A stretch of 64,000 nt of DNA. Origin: Lotus japonicus. Its lineage: Eukaryota > Streptophyta > Magnoliopsida > Fabales > Fabaceae. The stretch lies in the NCBI RefSeq assembly GCF_012489685.1, contig NC_080046.1:28402223-28466222 (forward strand). The letters are read 5' to 3'. The translations under genes and the position numbers were made by a program. Of the stretch, positions 31,536-43,534 are shown one piece after another (position 1 is the stretch's first letter; every line of letters starts with the position of its first letter). A model generated the notes under the pieces. The model saw nothing but the letters and a program-made list of their open reading frames with translations, searched no databases and had not been told where the DNA came from.

Positions 31536-31763
31536 TTTTTAGGATCTCTTCGTTTTTTTTCTTTCTTTTTCTTTAACTTTGTTTTATTTTTGTTAAACTC
31601 TGTTTCTTTTTCCTTATTTATTCTCTTGTTCATTTGTGATTATATATGCATCTATATATATATTTGTGTCTCAAATGGTTGCAAAAATCCTTTTATACAT
31701 GATATGTTACCGTTTACATCATACATTCTTTGTGTTTACATCATCGAATTATTTCCCTAAATT

Positions 31764-32156
31764 CTAGAATGGAGGATTCCTCCTCATTCTTCTGCACTCC
31801 TGGCGCTGCTCTGACCTATCCTTCTCCAGACGCTCCAGTACATGCTGGATGTTGCTGAGTCTGACCTTTAGCTCATCCCTCTCCAGAATCTCTTCTGAAG
31901 TCCTGAGCTTCTCTTCCAAACTTTTTTTTTCTTCCAGCAGCTTGAGTTCAAGCCGGCTGAGTTCTTGCACCTCCTCAACGAACGCAAGAAATTCCTTCAG
32001 GTCTCTCTCCAACTCTGGACGCAGGTCCTCTTCCAGCAGTGTCCGTGTTAGCTCCGCGATGGTCGTTGTACCCTCTGGATGCCTGATGTTCAGGAACAAG
32101 TCCTCCTCAAAGGCCTTCTTCCTCAGCTCTTCTAGTGCTATGTTGTATGATGCCAT
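31764..32156 (-). CDS. Si2 antisense coiled-coil ORF (130 codons)
   Basis: Counterpart of 19577-19969. An upstream in-frame ATG at 32207 would add 17 codons, but it lies only four bases from the TATA box, so the ATG at 32156 (MASYNIALEELRKKAFEED) is the likely start and matches Si1. The protein has NIRHPEGT, LLEEDLRPELERDLKEFL, a long charged helix (about residues 55-115) and QRQECRRMR near the end. It is convergent with the env-like ORF, with a T-rich 228-base gap between the two stops. No known family recognised. Confidence 0.75.
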   Translation of the reverse strand: MASYNIALEELRKKAFEEDLFLNIRHPEGTTTIAELTRTLLEEDLRPELERDLKEFLAFVEEVQELSRLELKLLEEKKSLEEKLRTSEEILERDELKVRLSNIQHVLERLEKDRSEQRQECRRMRRNPPF

Positions 32157-32210
32157 TTTTTTCTTACTGAAAATTATTAGAGGTGTGAAGCTTACCTTTC
32201 TCTCCAACGC

Positions 32211-32220
32211 TTTATATAGG
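32211..32220 (-). promoter_or_regulatory. TATA box for Si2 antisense ORF
   Basis: CCTATATAAA on the minus strand, 55 bases before the ATG at 32156. The sequence around it (GAAAGTGAAG upstream, AAGCTTCAC downstream) is also shared with Si1. Confidence 0.65.
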
Positions 32221-32959
32221 CTTCACTTTCTCTCTGAAAGTTAATGCTCCTACGGTTTCTCGAGGATAAGTTCTTGGTAACTGACCCTTCTCTTTACTCA
32301 CTTGACCGGTGGTAAATGTTCTTCTCTTGCATTAACTCTTCTATTTATTTCGCCTAACTCTGATTCTTGCATCGATTTCATTTCCTTTAAACTTAGACCT
32401 TCTCTAAGGGGGAGTACCTTGTACTTCAAGCTAAGTTTTTCACACCCCAAGCTTTTTGCTTATGACAAAAAGGGGGAGTAAACCCAGTTTTTGATGTGTA
32501 AGATGTGTTAGTGTGATTTATTTTTCTTTTGGAGATTTTAAGAGTTCCACCTTCATGACCATAGATGTGTCACTGGGCAAATACAAGGAATACATTTCAC
32601 TTCTTCTGAAGTGATTATAAGTTGACTCTGATACCCAAGACTCTGATACCTTGTTCATGACTCTGATTACTTATGCGCTCTGATTACTCGGTTTTCATCT
32701 ATGTCATAAGTTTTTCACTCTGAACTCTTATATTATTTAGCTCAGAATCTAGACTTTACTAACGTTTTCATCAAGTATTAGATTCAGGGGGAGCTAAGCT
32801 CAGAATCAAGCAGTGACTTGAATTCAGAATGAGCAAGATAAACTATTCACATCAGGATGAGTCTTATTCTATATCTCTAAACTCTGAGTGAATTCAGTTT
32901 AATGTTTAAGAATTGTTCATCAAAAATTTTAGTTTTGTCATCATCAAAAAGGGGGAGAT
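32221..32959. other. Si2 3' non-coding region with four purine tracts
   Basis: No sense ORF. GGGGGAG tracts lie near 32409, 32471, 32788 and 32951; the last (AAAAAGGGGGAGAT) abuts the LTR. The spacing is close to that in Si1. Confidence 0.75.
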
Positions 32960-34166
32960 TGTAAGATCAAGTTTTGATCTAGTAGTACAACTCTATGTTT
33001 TGATGATTACAAGTTAACCTTTTGATATGAACAATTGTGGTACTCTAACGTGTTTTTCTGAGTGTGCTATTTGCAGGTTCTGACCTCAACTCAATCTCAC
33101 ACGAATCAGAAGCACTGTGTATAAAGAGTGACCGAAGCAACGCTTTCGCATTCACCATGTTCAGTATGAACAGTGGAAAAGCTTCAGAAGTTCTGAAGTT
33201 ATACAAACTCTGATGTGGACTCAGTCGCTAGAAGCTCTGAAGATCCAGAAGTTCTGATAACCAAGAAACACTGAAGGTTCAGATGTTCTGATGGTGTAGA
33301 AGACTCTGAAGATCCAGAAGCTAAATAGTGGAAACTCTGAAGTCCAGAAGCAAGAAACTCTGAAGGCCATGTTCTTCCGTCTGCGTTCAGAATCAGAAGA
33401 TACAATGGTCAGAGGATCTGTGCTTTCCCTCTGACTCTGATCAACCGGCTTCACAAGTTCCAATATGAAGCATTCCCCTGATCAGAAGTCTCCTAGGTTT
33501 AAAGGTCGCGTCGCTATCCAAGTACAAAAGCTACTGTACCTTCCTGACGACCTACCTAACGTTCTCAGCCACAGCAGAAGCTGGATTTTCCAGAACTGCC
33601 CTCCAACGGTAGCATTTCCCATGCATTGCTCAACCCTAATCCTTGGAGTATATAAAGAGGCTGAAGACTGAAAGAAACGGCTAGAAGCATTCACATACAC
33701 AAGACAATCTTAAAATCTTCTAAGTTTTTCTTTCATCTGAAATTCATTGAGTTTACTATTAGCTTTTTAGAAGCAAATCTCTTGTAAACAATTCTTTGAT
33801 AAACAGTTTGTTTAGTTCCTTTAGGAGATCAAGGTTGATCGGATCCTAGAGAAGACTAAGAGAGTGAATCTTAGTGTGAGCTAAGTCAGTGTAATTGTTA
33901 GTCACTTGTAGGTTTCAAGTGCAGTTGTAACTCTTACCTGATTAGTGGATTGCCTTCATTCTAAGAAGGAAGAAATCACCTTAACGGGTGGACTGGAGTA
34001 GCTTGAGTGATTTATCAAGTGAACCAGGATAAAATCCTTGTGTGCTTTTCTATCTCTTATCTTTAGCACTTAAGTTCTCGAAAGATTTGTCAAAATCTTT
34101 AAGGTGGAAGTTTTATACTGAAAACGTTATTCAAACCCCCCCTTTCTACCGTTTTTCATACCTTCA
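32960..34166 (+). repeat. Si2 3' LTR (1,207 bp)
   Basis: Begins TGTAAGATCAAG, ends CATACCTTCA, and has a TATA box at 33649-33656. It joins Tk2 LTR sequence at 34167 (CTACGGACCAAC). The uninterrupted Tk2 LTR reads CTGCGGACCAAC near 54049, so the insertion broke Tk2 there, and CTACG is probably the target duplication. The partner copy is left of the window. Confidence 0.9.
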
Positions 34167-35712
34167 CTACGGACCAACATGTTGAGCGTGGGTCGGCAGG
34201 AAGAATGAGAACACCATAGGGAGCGTCACGGGAAAACCGATATACCCTGCTCCTGGATCCATGCACCACAAAATCGTGAGTCCCTGATAAAAGCAGTATC
34301 ATGTTACTGGGCCAACATGCCAGCCAGGACGGGACGGGAAATCAGCGTGGATCGCGAGGACTGGAGGGATGCTCATTGTCACACCTGTTATCTGCTTTTA
34401 TAAAATAAGTGCAAGGGTGAGTCATACGCAACTTTGCACAATAATACACATCAGATAAGATAAACGCCAAAATTCAAGTTAACATATCATTAATTACACA
34501 CATGTTAGCAAACACAAGTAATAATGCAGTATGATTAAATCCACCTTATGTCTCCGTCCTTCGAATTGACTTCTCTCACTACTTCGTAGGATATGGTGAG
34601 TTCATCGCCAACCTTTTTATTATTTTCTTTATCATGTGATGAGAATGATTTATGGGCCCGAAGCTATTGCTTCGTTATCTTCAGAAAGTCGTCTCAGGAA
34701 CATGGACACTCCTTACAGTCCACTCTTTACCGGACAATGATCGCTCAGTAGCTCACAGACAAAAGTACACGACTATGAGGTCCCTGTTACATCACATCAG
34801 GCCGGCCTTTCCGGGACCCTGCCGGTAGCTGATGGAGAGGTGGGGCCATCGCGTAAATCCCGGGTCAATTCATCTCTGAACATGACCACCTTTGGCGTCT
34901 CTGTATTCCCACTCTCTTAGTGGTAATGACAATACTTTCCTACTCCTTATTGCTCCTTAAGTGTATCTTCAAGTATCAATCGTCTCCCCCTTATACTTCC
35001 ATTAAGTTTCTAATAAATTAGAAACAAGCATCTGCAGCCTTACTTTGAGTCAGTACACCATAATTGTTATAGAGGTGAGATCTTTAATAAGATCAGGTAG
35101 TTTTAGGAATACAAGCGGGATTTCTAATCCGCCATTAAATGGTTATGTACTTTTTAATTACTTAGAGAAAAGGGCTCACTTATTCCATTATCATTATTTA
35201 TTTATTTACTCTATCTATCCTACGGGTGATTCTAAAGTGTTATAGGTAGGTCAATTTCCAAAAGCAAGTATCGGTAACTCATTAAATCGAGGATTATCCA
35301 TTCCATCTTCCCACTACCTCAGCTGCTTCAACGTATCAGAGACAATCCTGATACCATGCCATTTAGGCTCAGAATCCTAAGTATCACTATATTCCATAGT
35401 GTACTGTCATCCCTTACTAATGTGCAACACTTCAAGCATGAGTCACAACCATAGCAATTCAGCATAACATTTCATCCGACATTCACTCTTCAAGCACAAC
35501 ATCCAATCATACATCCAATAACACATAAGCAAATAATAATATGCTTTCTATCGTAATAACAATTTACTTATGAGTTGTGTACCAAGACAAGGTCTTGTAT
35601 AACCCCCCTTACCTCTATCCTTTACCAATTGAGGATCTTGTAAGTCTGAGATAGCTCCCTCTGCATCATTGATTATGCTTGCGTTACGATAGGCTAATCA
35701 AGGCATTAAATG

Positions 35713-35715
<3 letters not shown>

Positions 35716-35747
<32 letters not shown>

Positions 35748-35752
35748 GATTA
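35716..35752 (+). repeat. (TTA)n microsatellite in Tk2 LTR
   Basis: About ten TTA/ATT units in an AT-rich part of the LTR. Confidence 0.9.
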
Positions 35753-37007
35753 TTATCTAGCTTAATTATTAATCCAAAATACCACAACTTAATTATCTAA
35801 TCATATTATGCAAACTAATTTCATTTTTATCTAAATACCACTCATTATCATCTCTGACCTCATTATTCCTATTCTGACATAAATCTCCTGCCCTTATTGT
35901 TCCTAAGTCATTAGTCTTCTAATCTAACTTAAGCTAAAATATTACTATTTAATTATTTTAATTTCCTAAGCCATATTATGCAAATTAAATTAGTAACTAG
36001 GTTATGACTTCTAAGTCTTCATCTGCTCATTGTTCTAATGATTTTAGGTTCTGTTAAGTCCAATTTACTGTTCTCAGCTTATGCTCAGGTTCAGAATCAC
36101 TTATTTTAAGCACATAATTCAAAGTCTACTTGCAAACTAAGTAATCTATAAACTGAGCCTAAAACTAATATCTAAGAGTCCATTCCTATAGTTTTCTACC
36201 TCCTGAGTTCAATGGAATCATCAATTTTAGTTTCTGGGCACTCTAACAGTGCCAATTAGCGATTTCAGAGGCTGCCCGCGAGGTGAAATTGGGGCTTTCC
36301 TCTTCAGGGTTCAATTGCTACAATTAGCTATCCTAAAAGCTCCTACGACCTTCCAGTAGTGCAGGAGGATCAATTTAGCGCACCAATTCGTGGCTAAATG
36401 TCCAACCCGATAGCTCAGTTTGAGGTTCGAAGTTCATGAATTGGTTCCATCAATTCACAACGATTCAGGTCCTAAAACTAGTCTAAATCTTCCTAATTAT
36501 GTCCTAGCATGCTTAAGGGATCAATTTGGATCAAAATCGAGCTAAAACGAGCAAGTTGCAGAAGCTTACTCACCGGAGACGATGATGCTCGCTCGAGAAG
36601 ATGATCGGAGGGTCGTGAAACGTCACCGCCGTGCTATTCTGGGTACTAGAACTTGGTCTACAGGTTGTGGGGAGTTGAATGGTGATCGTGGGTGTGGCTG
36701 AAGTGCTCGGAGATGGGAGAAAGGGTGAGTTACAGGTCGGGGACTCACTGGAGCTTCGCCGGAAATGGTGAATCCTTCGTTCCTCGACCAAAAATTGACC
36801 AAGACTAGTCGATTCTCTTCCTCTCCTCTCCAAGAACTCAATGGAACAAGAATGGGGACCTAACTCGCTGTGGTTTGAGAGATTCGAAGAGGAGAAGTTC
36901 CAGAACTTCGTCTCGGTTTCACTCTCTTTTAGGGCTCTCTCTTCGCTCTCTCTGGGTTCTAGGGCACTCTGTGGGTAGCTGGGGTCGCGTGGAGTCGTGT
37001 GGTAAGC

Positions 37008-37015
37008 TTTAAATA
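37008..37015 (-). promoter_or_regulatory. TATA-like box in Tk2 LTR
   Basis: TATTTAAA followed by GCTTACC on the minus strand, about 745 bases into the LTR. It is weaker than the boxes in the other families. Confidence 0.4.
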
Positions 37016-37599
37016 GGTTGTAGGATGGTTAACTTGCTAAATCAAGCTTAACCCTAATCGAAGTTGCACCACCAATGGCTTTTCATGCATGAGGATTATT
37101 CTAGGGCTTGAGGTTGTGTAGCTGCAGCTTGGGAAGGGTCAAAAGCAATCAGAGGTGAGGTTTGCATGGTGTAATGGCTGATTGCATGCCTAGGTCATTT
37201 TCACACAAATCCTAGGGCACAGATTGGTGGATTTCTTTATCATTTTCCATGTCGGGACAAAAGTGATGCAATATTATACTGGTTTAGGTCTTTTAGTGCT
37301 AAATTAGAGTGTATTACACTTCTCAAGGTTCAATATCATCTCTTTAGAGTGATTAAGGTATCACTCTTCTACCTTGATTCGGATTTCGATCACTCTGAGA
37401 CAATGTATCTATCATTGCCAAGAGATGTGACCAGATCATCTATTTAGCCTATCCTACCTCTATCTCGAGTTCATCCTCTTTTGGAGTTATTATGACCATG
37501 TCTTTGGTACTTCTATTGCCGGGTCGATTTAAAGTCGATTGACCGACGTCTCGATTTACGTGCAAACAAGTACTAAAATAAAATATTCACACATACACG

Positions 37600-37602
<3 letters not shown>

Positions 37603-37648
<46 letters not shown>
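37603..37648 (+). repeat. (CA)n(TA)n microsatellite in Tk2 LTR
   Basis: About 15 CA units followed by eight TA units. Tk2b has the same compound repeat, shorter, near 63688-63712. Confidence 0.93.
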
Positions 37649-37707
37649 TATACGTATATTATATAGTATAATTATACTATTAGCGAATATTCACCTATTC
37701 CGACTCT

Positions 37708-38537
37708 TTAGGGTTTCGCGTCGCCTATGAGGTCTTTACCTGGTTGGTGGGATGTTACACTTTCCCCTCCTTTTTGAGAATTTCGTCCCCAAAATTCACA
37801 TCCTAAAATACTAAACAGTTGAGGGTATGTCCTTCTCATATCCTCTTCTAATTCCCAAGTAGCTTCTTCATCCTCCCCCTCACTCCAAGCTACTTTCACT
37901 AACGGGATTTCCGTTTTCCTAAGTTGTTTCATCCTTCTATCCAATATCTTTTTAGGTTCGACCGTGTATGTTAAGTTCTCCTTGAGTTTTATATGTTCAG
38001 GTTTTATCACATGAGAAGGGTCGGGGATGTATTTCTTCATTTGGGAAACATGAAACACATCGTGCAAGTTTGACAAAGATGGCGGTAGTGTGTAAGCTTT
38101 TTCGACTCAATTGACCTTCCTATCCCTGTAATTGGATTAACTCTGAGGAAAACATGGTCTCCCTCTTCAAATTCTAAGGGTTTTCTCCTACGATCATAGT
38201 AAGCTTTCTGCCTATCCTGTGCTATCCTAAGCTTTTCTCTGATTCTTTTCACCTTTTCCGACATATCTTGCACTATGTCGGGTCCTAGTACTAACTTGTC
38301 TCCTTCATCCAACCAACTCAACGGGGTCCTACACTTCCTCCCGTACAATGCTTCAAATGGTGCCATTCCTATGCTTGAGTGGAAACTATTGTTATACAAA
38401 AACTCCACTAATGGCAAACAATCCTCCCAACTGCCTTGCTCCCCTAAAGCGCATGCTCGCAACATGTCTTCCAGCGTTTGAATGGTTCTTTCTGTCCGTC
38501 CGTCCGTCTGGGGGTGATATGCTGAGCTAAACTTCAA
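37708..38537 (-). pseudogene. Tk2 integrase C-terminal half with chromodomain
   Basis: From 38537 the frame reads [40 protein letters not shown] and EEGDHVFLRVNP. It then jumps at ESKKLT because about 75 bases present in Tk2b (the GPYQI region) are deleted, shifting the frame. The second frame (38076-37708) has NLHDVFHVSQMKKYIPDPSH and the chromodomain DRRMKQLRKTEIPLVKVAW...TWELEEDMRR. It reads on through the purine tract and 52 bases into the LTR. Chromodomains direct integration to particular chromatin. Confidence 0.9.
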
Positions 38538-38543
38538 ATTTGT

Positions 38544-39310
38544 TCATAAGACCTTGTGCAGGTTCTTCCATAATTGTGATGTAAACCACGGATCTCTGTC
38601 CGAAACTATGCTTGCCGGTATTCCATGATGTCTCACTACTTCCTTCACATATATCCTTGCTAATTTCTCTAGTGAGTATGTCATGTTTACCGCTACGAAA
38701 TGCGCGCACTTGGTAAGTCGGTCTACAATTACCCAAATAGCATCGTTCTTGCTGTGAGTTCTTGGTAATCCGGTAACAAAGTCCATGGAAATGCTCTCCC
38801 ATTTCCATTCTGGTATCTCTAGAGGTCTCAATTCTCCAGAGGGTTTCTGATGCTCTACTTTCGCCTTTTGACATGTCAGACAAGTCCTTCTTCATGATGT
38901 CTTTCTTCATTCCGGGCCACCAAAATCTTTCCTTCATGTCTCGATACATTTTGGTGAATCCTGGATGTATGCTCAAAGCGCTTCTGTGTGCTTTTTCCAA
39001 GATTCTTTCTCTCAACTCCTTATCTTCCGGGATGTATAGCCGCTCGTGAAATCTCCACAATCCATCCCTTCCTTTGGTTAGCTTTTCGCCTTCATTCTTC
39101 CTCATCTGCTCTTGGAAATCCTGGTCTTCCTCTTGACTTCGCTTAATTTCCCCTAGAAATTCACTTGTCACGACAACCATGCCAAACTTCATCTGTCTTG
39201 GCCTCAATTCTACTGCTAGGTTCAGATCTCTGAACGCTTCCAATAGCTTTAGTTTCTCTATCATCATTGCTGAGACGTGCAAGCTCTTTCGACTCAGCGC
39301 ATCTGCCACC
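38544..39310 (-). pseudogene. Tk2 RNase H end, zinc region and integrase core
   Basis: It begins with [10 protein letters not shown] (end of RNase H, at the Tk3 insertion) and continues through [21 protein letters not shown] frameshift at the CLTCQKAK zinc motif moves the reading to a frame with [17 protein letters not shown] (Asp), [13 protein letters not shown], and [15 protein letters not shown] (Asp). A TGA after WKNLHKVL ends it, and the Tk2b copy has the same TGA. The frameshift and stop make it non-functional. Confidence 0.9.
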
Positions 39311-39315
39311 ACATT

Positions 39316-41661
39316 TGTAAGACTCGACTTTGATGAATAAAATTGTTTATTTTAGAATAAATGATAAAATGTGTCTTGCTTGTGAATTGTGAATTTTCCT
39401 TGATGCATTGGAGTGTATAGTATTATTAATATTGAAGTGATAATACTCGGGGGTTAGGAAATAATTATGTGTGAGGTCAAGGACTCCAAGATAAGTGATT
39501 TTGGGTTGCTTGAGGGCCAAGAATGAGGGCCATACTCGAGTATGTGAAGAGGAGGGGAAAGAAGATTTGTTTTTTACTAGGATTGAATGAATCAAGGGGA
39601 AATTTGGGAGTTATGTCTCTTAGTTAAGTGCTGATCAGTTTTGGTCAAGAGAATAATGGAGAATGATGAGCCATTAATGCCTTGTCTCTTTTCAAATTGG
39701 TGAAAAGTTTTGAAGGCCCTTGCTTGGAATAGTGTGGCCGTGGGTATAGGGGGAAAAGGGGGAGAGTTTTCAACTTTTTGAGAGACAAAAGGAGCTGAGT
39801 GAGAAACCCAAACACATACCCTCATTTTCCACACACATTCAGAAAAAGAAAAAAAAAAGAAAGAAAGGGCAAGAGAGTGAGAGAGGGCGGCGGCTAGAGG
39901 AGAGAAAGAAGAAGAAGAAGGAGTGAAAGCAAGAGAGGTCAAGAGAGCAAGGAGAAGATAAAGTCAAGGCTGAAGGTGCAGCAAGGAGAGGGCTTCTCCA
40001 TTCATCTATTCCATCACCATTCTTTCACCTTTTCAAACCCAACAACTAAGGTGAGGGGTGGATCTAGTGGGTAGAGTCTAGGATTCTTTATGTTGGAGGT
40101 TTTCTTGACTAGCATGTCCTTGATCTGAATCTGTTTAGTTTGATGATGTATGAGGGTTGAGGGTAGAGAACATGCTTAGGGTGTGTTATATGTGCAGCCA
40201 CAAATATGATCAAAGCTTGATGCCATGCTTACATGCCATAGATGCCAAAACTTTACTATGTTGCCATGTTTTTGCCTAGAACGAATTCTGTGTTGTTTTG
40301 TATGTTTAGGGCTGATTATGATGATGAATAGCATGATCTCTTGCTTCTGTACAATGTCCTAGATGATGGCCAAAATGTTTTTCAAAAAAAAAGAGAGCAA
40401 CCTAAGGCAATGGTGCTTTCGGCTATGCCAAAACCTTGGGTTTTGCTGAAATGTTCTTGAGCTTTTTGATATAATGATTGTTGCTGATTGCTACTGGAAT
40501 TTTTACCATATTAGTGATGCTTGTATGATGACAAGATCAGTATGTTGATGCTTGGTAAATGACCCTCTATCTTATGCATGAAAGCCATGAATTTATGCTA
40601 AATTTGACTAGGATTTCATATGATTGTAACATGAAAATTGTGACATGATCAATTCTGGATTTTTGGAGAGTATATGCTTATTTTTGTTGGCTTGACATTG
40701 ACTTGTGATGTTGAGATGGAAGGAAGGAATAGTTTTGAAAACCCTTGAGCCCTTTAGGGTTCAGCCGAGCCATTTTTGTGGTTGTTGGCAAGTTTTCTTT
40801 CTTTCGTTCCATGCACAAGTTTATGTGTTGGCTTGGTTTATGAAGTTGACACAACTGAAGTATTGCTATACATGAGAACATGACTAAGTGCTTAGTATAG
40901 CTTATATATGTTTAACTTGGTTATTGCCAAAAGGTCGCTCATCTAGCTGTAATTCCTTTTGGTGCTGTGGTTATTATTGAGATTAAGTTGTATAAGTCTT
41001 GTGAAGATGTTAAGACTCTAGGTTGACTATTAGAGCCCTAACAAAGAGAATTGAGACTTAATCGAACTCTCCATAGTGGGTTGCAGGAGGGGAGGTTTCT
41101 TCACGGGCGTTCGGGGCACCAGATTGGTGGGCACGCATTGGCGACTTTCCAGCTCCGCCTCTAGAGTCCCTTCCAGTTCCTACTGAGCCTATGGAGGACT
41201 TTGCTCCACGGTACGTTGCAGTAGCTGATGCACCTGGGGATGTCGAGACGGAGGGACATGGAGATGCACCAGAGGTCAGGGCTCCTGTGAAGAAGTGCCA
41301 GAGACAGTGCGGTTGGCTCGACGAGTGACTGATGTTGCCATGCTGGGGGATGAGTGTTTCGTGGTGCTGAACTATCTTTTATCAGTTTTGTTTTCCGGTT
41401 TTTGATGTAGTGTTGACGTAGGGCTTTAGCCCAAGGGTTCATTTATGTACTTGAATTATGGTTTCTTTTATTTACGAGTTATTTTATTCAGGAATGCATT
41501 CCTTATTTATTTCGCAAAATTTATTTCTTAAAGTTTCAAGAGTTTCGCAATAAATGAACTTTTGTCATTAATCCAAGATTAATAATTGAACGACGAAAAT
41601 TCTTTACGAAAATGGTGATGTTTGGTTTACTATGTGACACTCGAAAAATCGGGGCGTTACA
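39316..41661 (+). repeat. Tk3 5' LTR (2,346 bp, internally deleted)
   Basis: Starts TGTAAGACTCG, ends GGGGCGTTACA. Compared with the 3' LTR it lacks bases equivalent to 49064-49762. Both deletion edges carry TCG, and the junction here is at about 41062-41064. The deletion removes the hairpin cluster and the first half of the LTR-internal ORF. Donor-like AAG|GTGAGGGG is at 40050. Confidence 0.92.
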
Positions 41662-41664
41662 TTG

Positions 41665-41676
41665 TGGTATCAGAGC
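41665..41676 (+). other. Tk3 primer binding site
   Basis: TGGTATCAGAGC, three bases after the 5' LTR end, matches the initiator-Met tRNA complement. Confidence 0.92.
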
Positions 41677-41873
41677 TCCGGTTGAGAAACCAGAGCACTA
41701 AGGGTTTTGGGCTTACGAGTTTCCGAACTCGTTGTGTTTTTGTTTTTGATAAAGATGTTTTCAAAGCTTCGCGGTGAGATTGGGTAGACTTGTGTGCTAA
41801 GATGTTTGCTTGGTTTGGGATTGTTTGAGATTAGTATCATTGCCGTGATACTTGAGATTTCTGATGAGTGTAC

Positions 41874-43337
41874 GAAGATATTAGGATTGCTAACTGCTGA
41901 TTTACCGTTCGATTTGGTGGTGACAACCCCTGCCGCCGATCGATTAGTTACGCGCACGACATGCTTGTAGTGTCCGTTGATTTACGAGGATCGAACATTC
42001 CTTGCGAACCTCGTTTGCCTTGGGCTCAAGGAGCTCGATGTGATTCTAGGGATGGACTGGCTGGCACAGTATCACGTTCTGTTGGATTGTGCTAATAAGG
42101 CCGTAGTCTTTCCGGATTCTGGCGTTACGGATTACTTGAATTCGTACAATTTGGGAAGGGGTTCTCCAGCATTCGTGAACTCTATCGTAGCTGAGGCGAA
42201 GAACGACGGCGACGTACGCAACATTTTGGTGGTGCAAGATTTTGTGGATGTGTTTCCAGAGGATGTGCCTGGATTACCGCCAGTAAGAGAAACAGAGTTC
42301 TCTATTGATATTATGCCCGGTACAGGACCAATATCAAAGACGCCTTATCGGATGGCACCAGCAGAGTTGGCGAAGTTAGCAAAACAGTTGGAGGATCTCT
42401 CTTCCAAAGGATTTATCCGACCAAGTGTGTCGCCATGGGGAGCACCGATGTTGTTGGTGAAGAAGAAGGACGGAAGGTCCAGATTGTGTGTGGATTACCG
42501 ACAACTCAACAAGGTGACAGTGAAAAATCGTTACCCGATGCCTCGGATAGATGATTTGATGGATCAACTTCGGGGAGCTGTTGTTTTCTCGAAGATAGAT
42601 CCGAAGTCAGGATATCACCAGATCCGTGTCAAGGAGGCTGACATACAGAAGACCGCATTCAGAACTCGATACGGGCATTATGAGTATCTCGTGATGCCGT
42701 TTGGAGTTACAAATGCACCCGCAGTGTTTATGGACTACATGAACAGAGTGTTCAGGCCGTTCCTGGACAAGTTCGTGGTGGTGTTCATTGACGATATTTT
42801 GATTTACTCGAAGAGTAAGGAAGAACACGAAGAGCATTTGCGTCAAGTGCTAGGAGTATTGCGGGGGAAGGAGCTATATGCTAATGGCTCGAAGTGTGAA
42901 TTCTGGATGGAAGAGGTGAAGTTCCTAGGTCATGTCATATCAAGTCAGGGTGTGGCTGTTGACCCCAGCAAAATTGAATCGATAATGTCATGGGAACAAC
43001 CTAAGACAGCAACCGACATCAGGAGTTTTGTTGGACTTGCTGGCTACTACAGACGCTTCGTGAAGGATTATGCAAAGTTGACTTCACCGTTGACTCAGTT
43101 GACAAAGAAGAATCAACCTTTTGCATGGACGAAGAAATGTGAAGAGATTTTTCAGGAAATGAAGAAGAGACTGACTACTGCACCGATACTAGCCTTACCC
43201 AAGGAAGGAGAACCATACGACGTTTATTGTGACGCTTCACATAATGGGTTGGGTTGTGTAATGATGCAAGAGAAGAAAGTGATTGCTTATGCTTCGCGAC
43301 AGCTGAAGATTCATGAGAAGAATTACCCTACGCATGA
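41874..43337 (+). pseudogene. Tk3 protease end and reverse transcriptase
   Basis: The frame enters at KILGLLTADLPFDLVV, has one TAG near 41967, then ECD-like [20 protein letters not shown] (protease C-terminus). The complete RT follows: [74 protein letters not shown] and catalytic FIDDILIYS. The start of RNase H ([16 protein letters not shown]) leads to NYPTHD, where Tk4 interrupts. RT catalytic residues are intact. The catalytic DSG of protease is upstream of the recognisable part and missing. Confidence 0.9.
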
Positions 43338-43534
43338 TGTAACGCCCCGATTTCTTGAGGGTCACTTTAGTAACCTTTTTCCTAAAACGTGTGTAAATTT
43401 TCGTTGAAATAAAACTTTTCAATAACATTGCTTATAAATAAAAAGTAGTAACTTGAGAAATAGACTGAATAATTCATTTTATTAATAAAAGCTTTGGAAG
43501 CGTACAATGATTCTTTCAAATTAAAACATAATGA

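Larger units (their letters stand above)
34167..37759 (-). repeat. Tk2 3' LTR, incomplete
   Basis: The sense strand begins TGTAACATCCCACC at 37759, directly after AAAAAGGAGGGGAAAG (polypurine tract). It holds a TATA-like box (37015-37008), a donor-like GAG|GTAAGGGG at 35612, two microsatellites, and the beginning of the LTR-internal ORF near 34376, where Si2 cut it. The remaining 0.76 kb would be left of the window; it is seen in the 5' copy at 53288-54048. Confidence 0.88.

Noticed and set aside
37539..37730. 63-codon ORF over the CA/TA microsatellite
   Set aside because: Its repeated His/Thr residues are a translation of the microsatellite; no conservation in Tk2b.
34167..37759. Host gene between Si2 and Tk2 pol
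   Set aside because: The stretch repeats at 54049-55334 and at 63573 onward and is bounded by Tk2 polypurine tract, so it is LTR.
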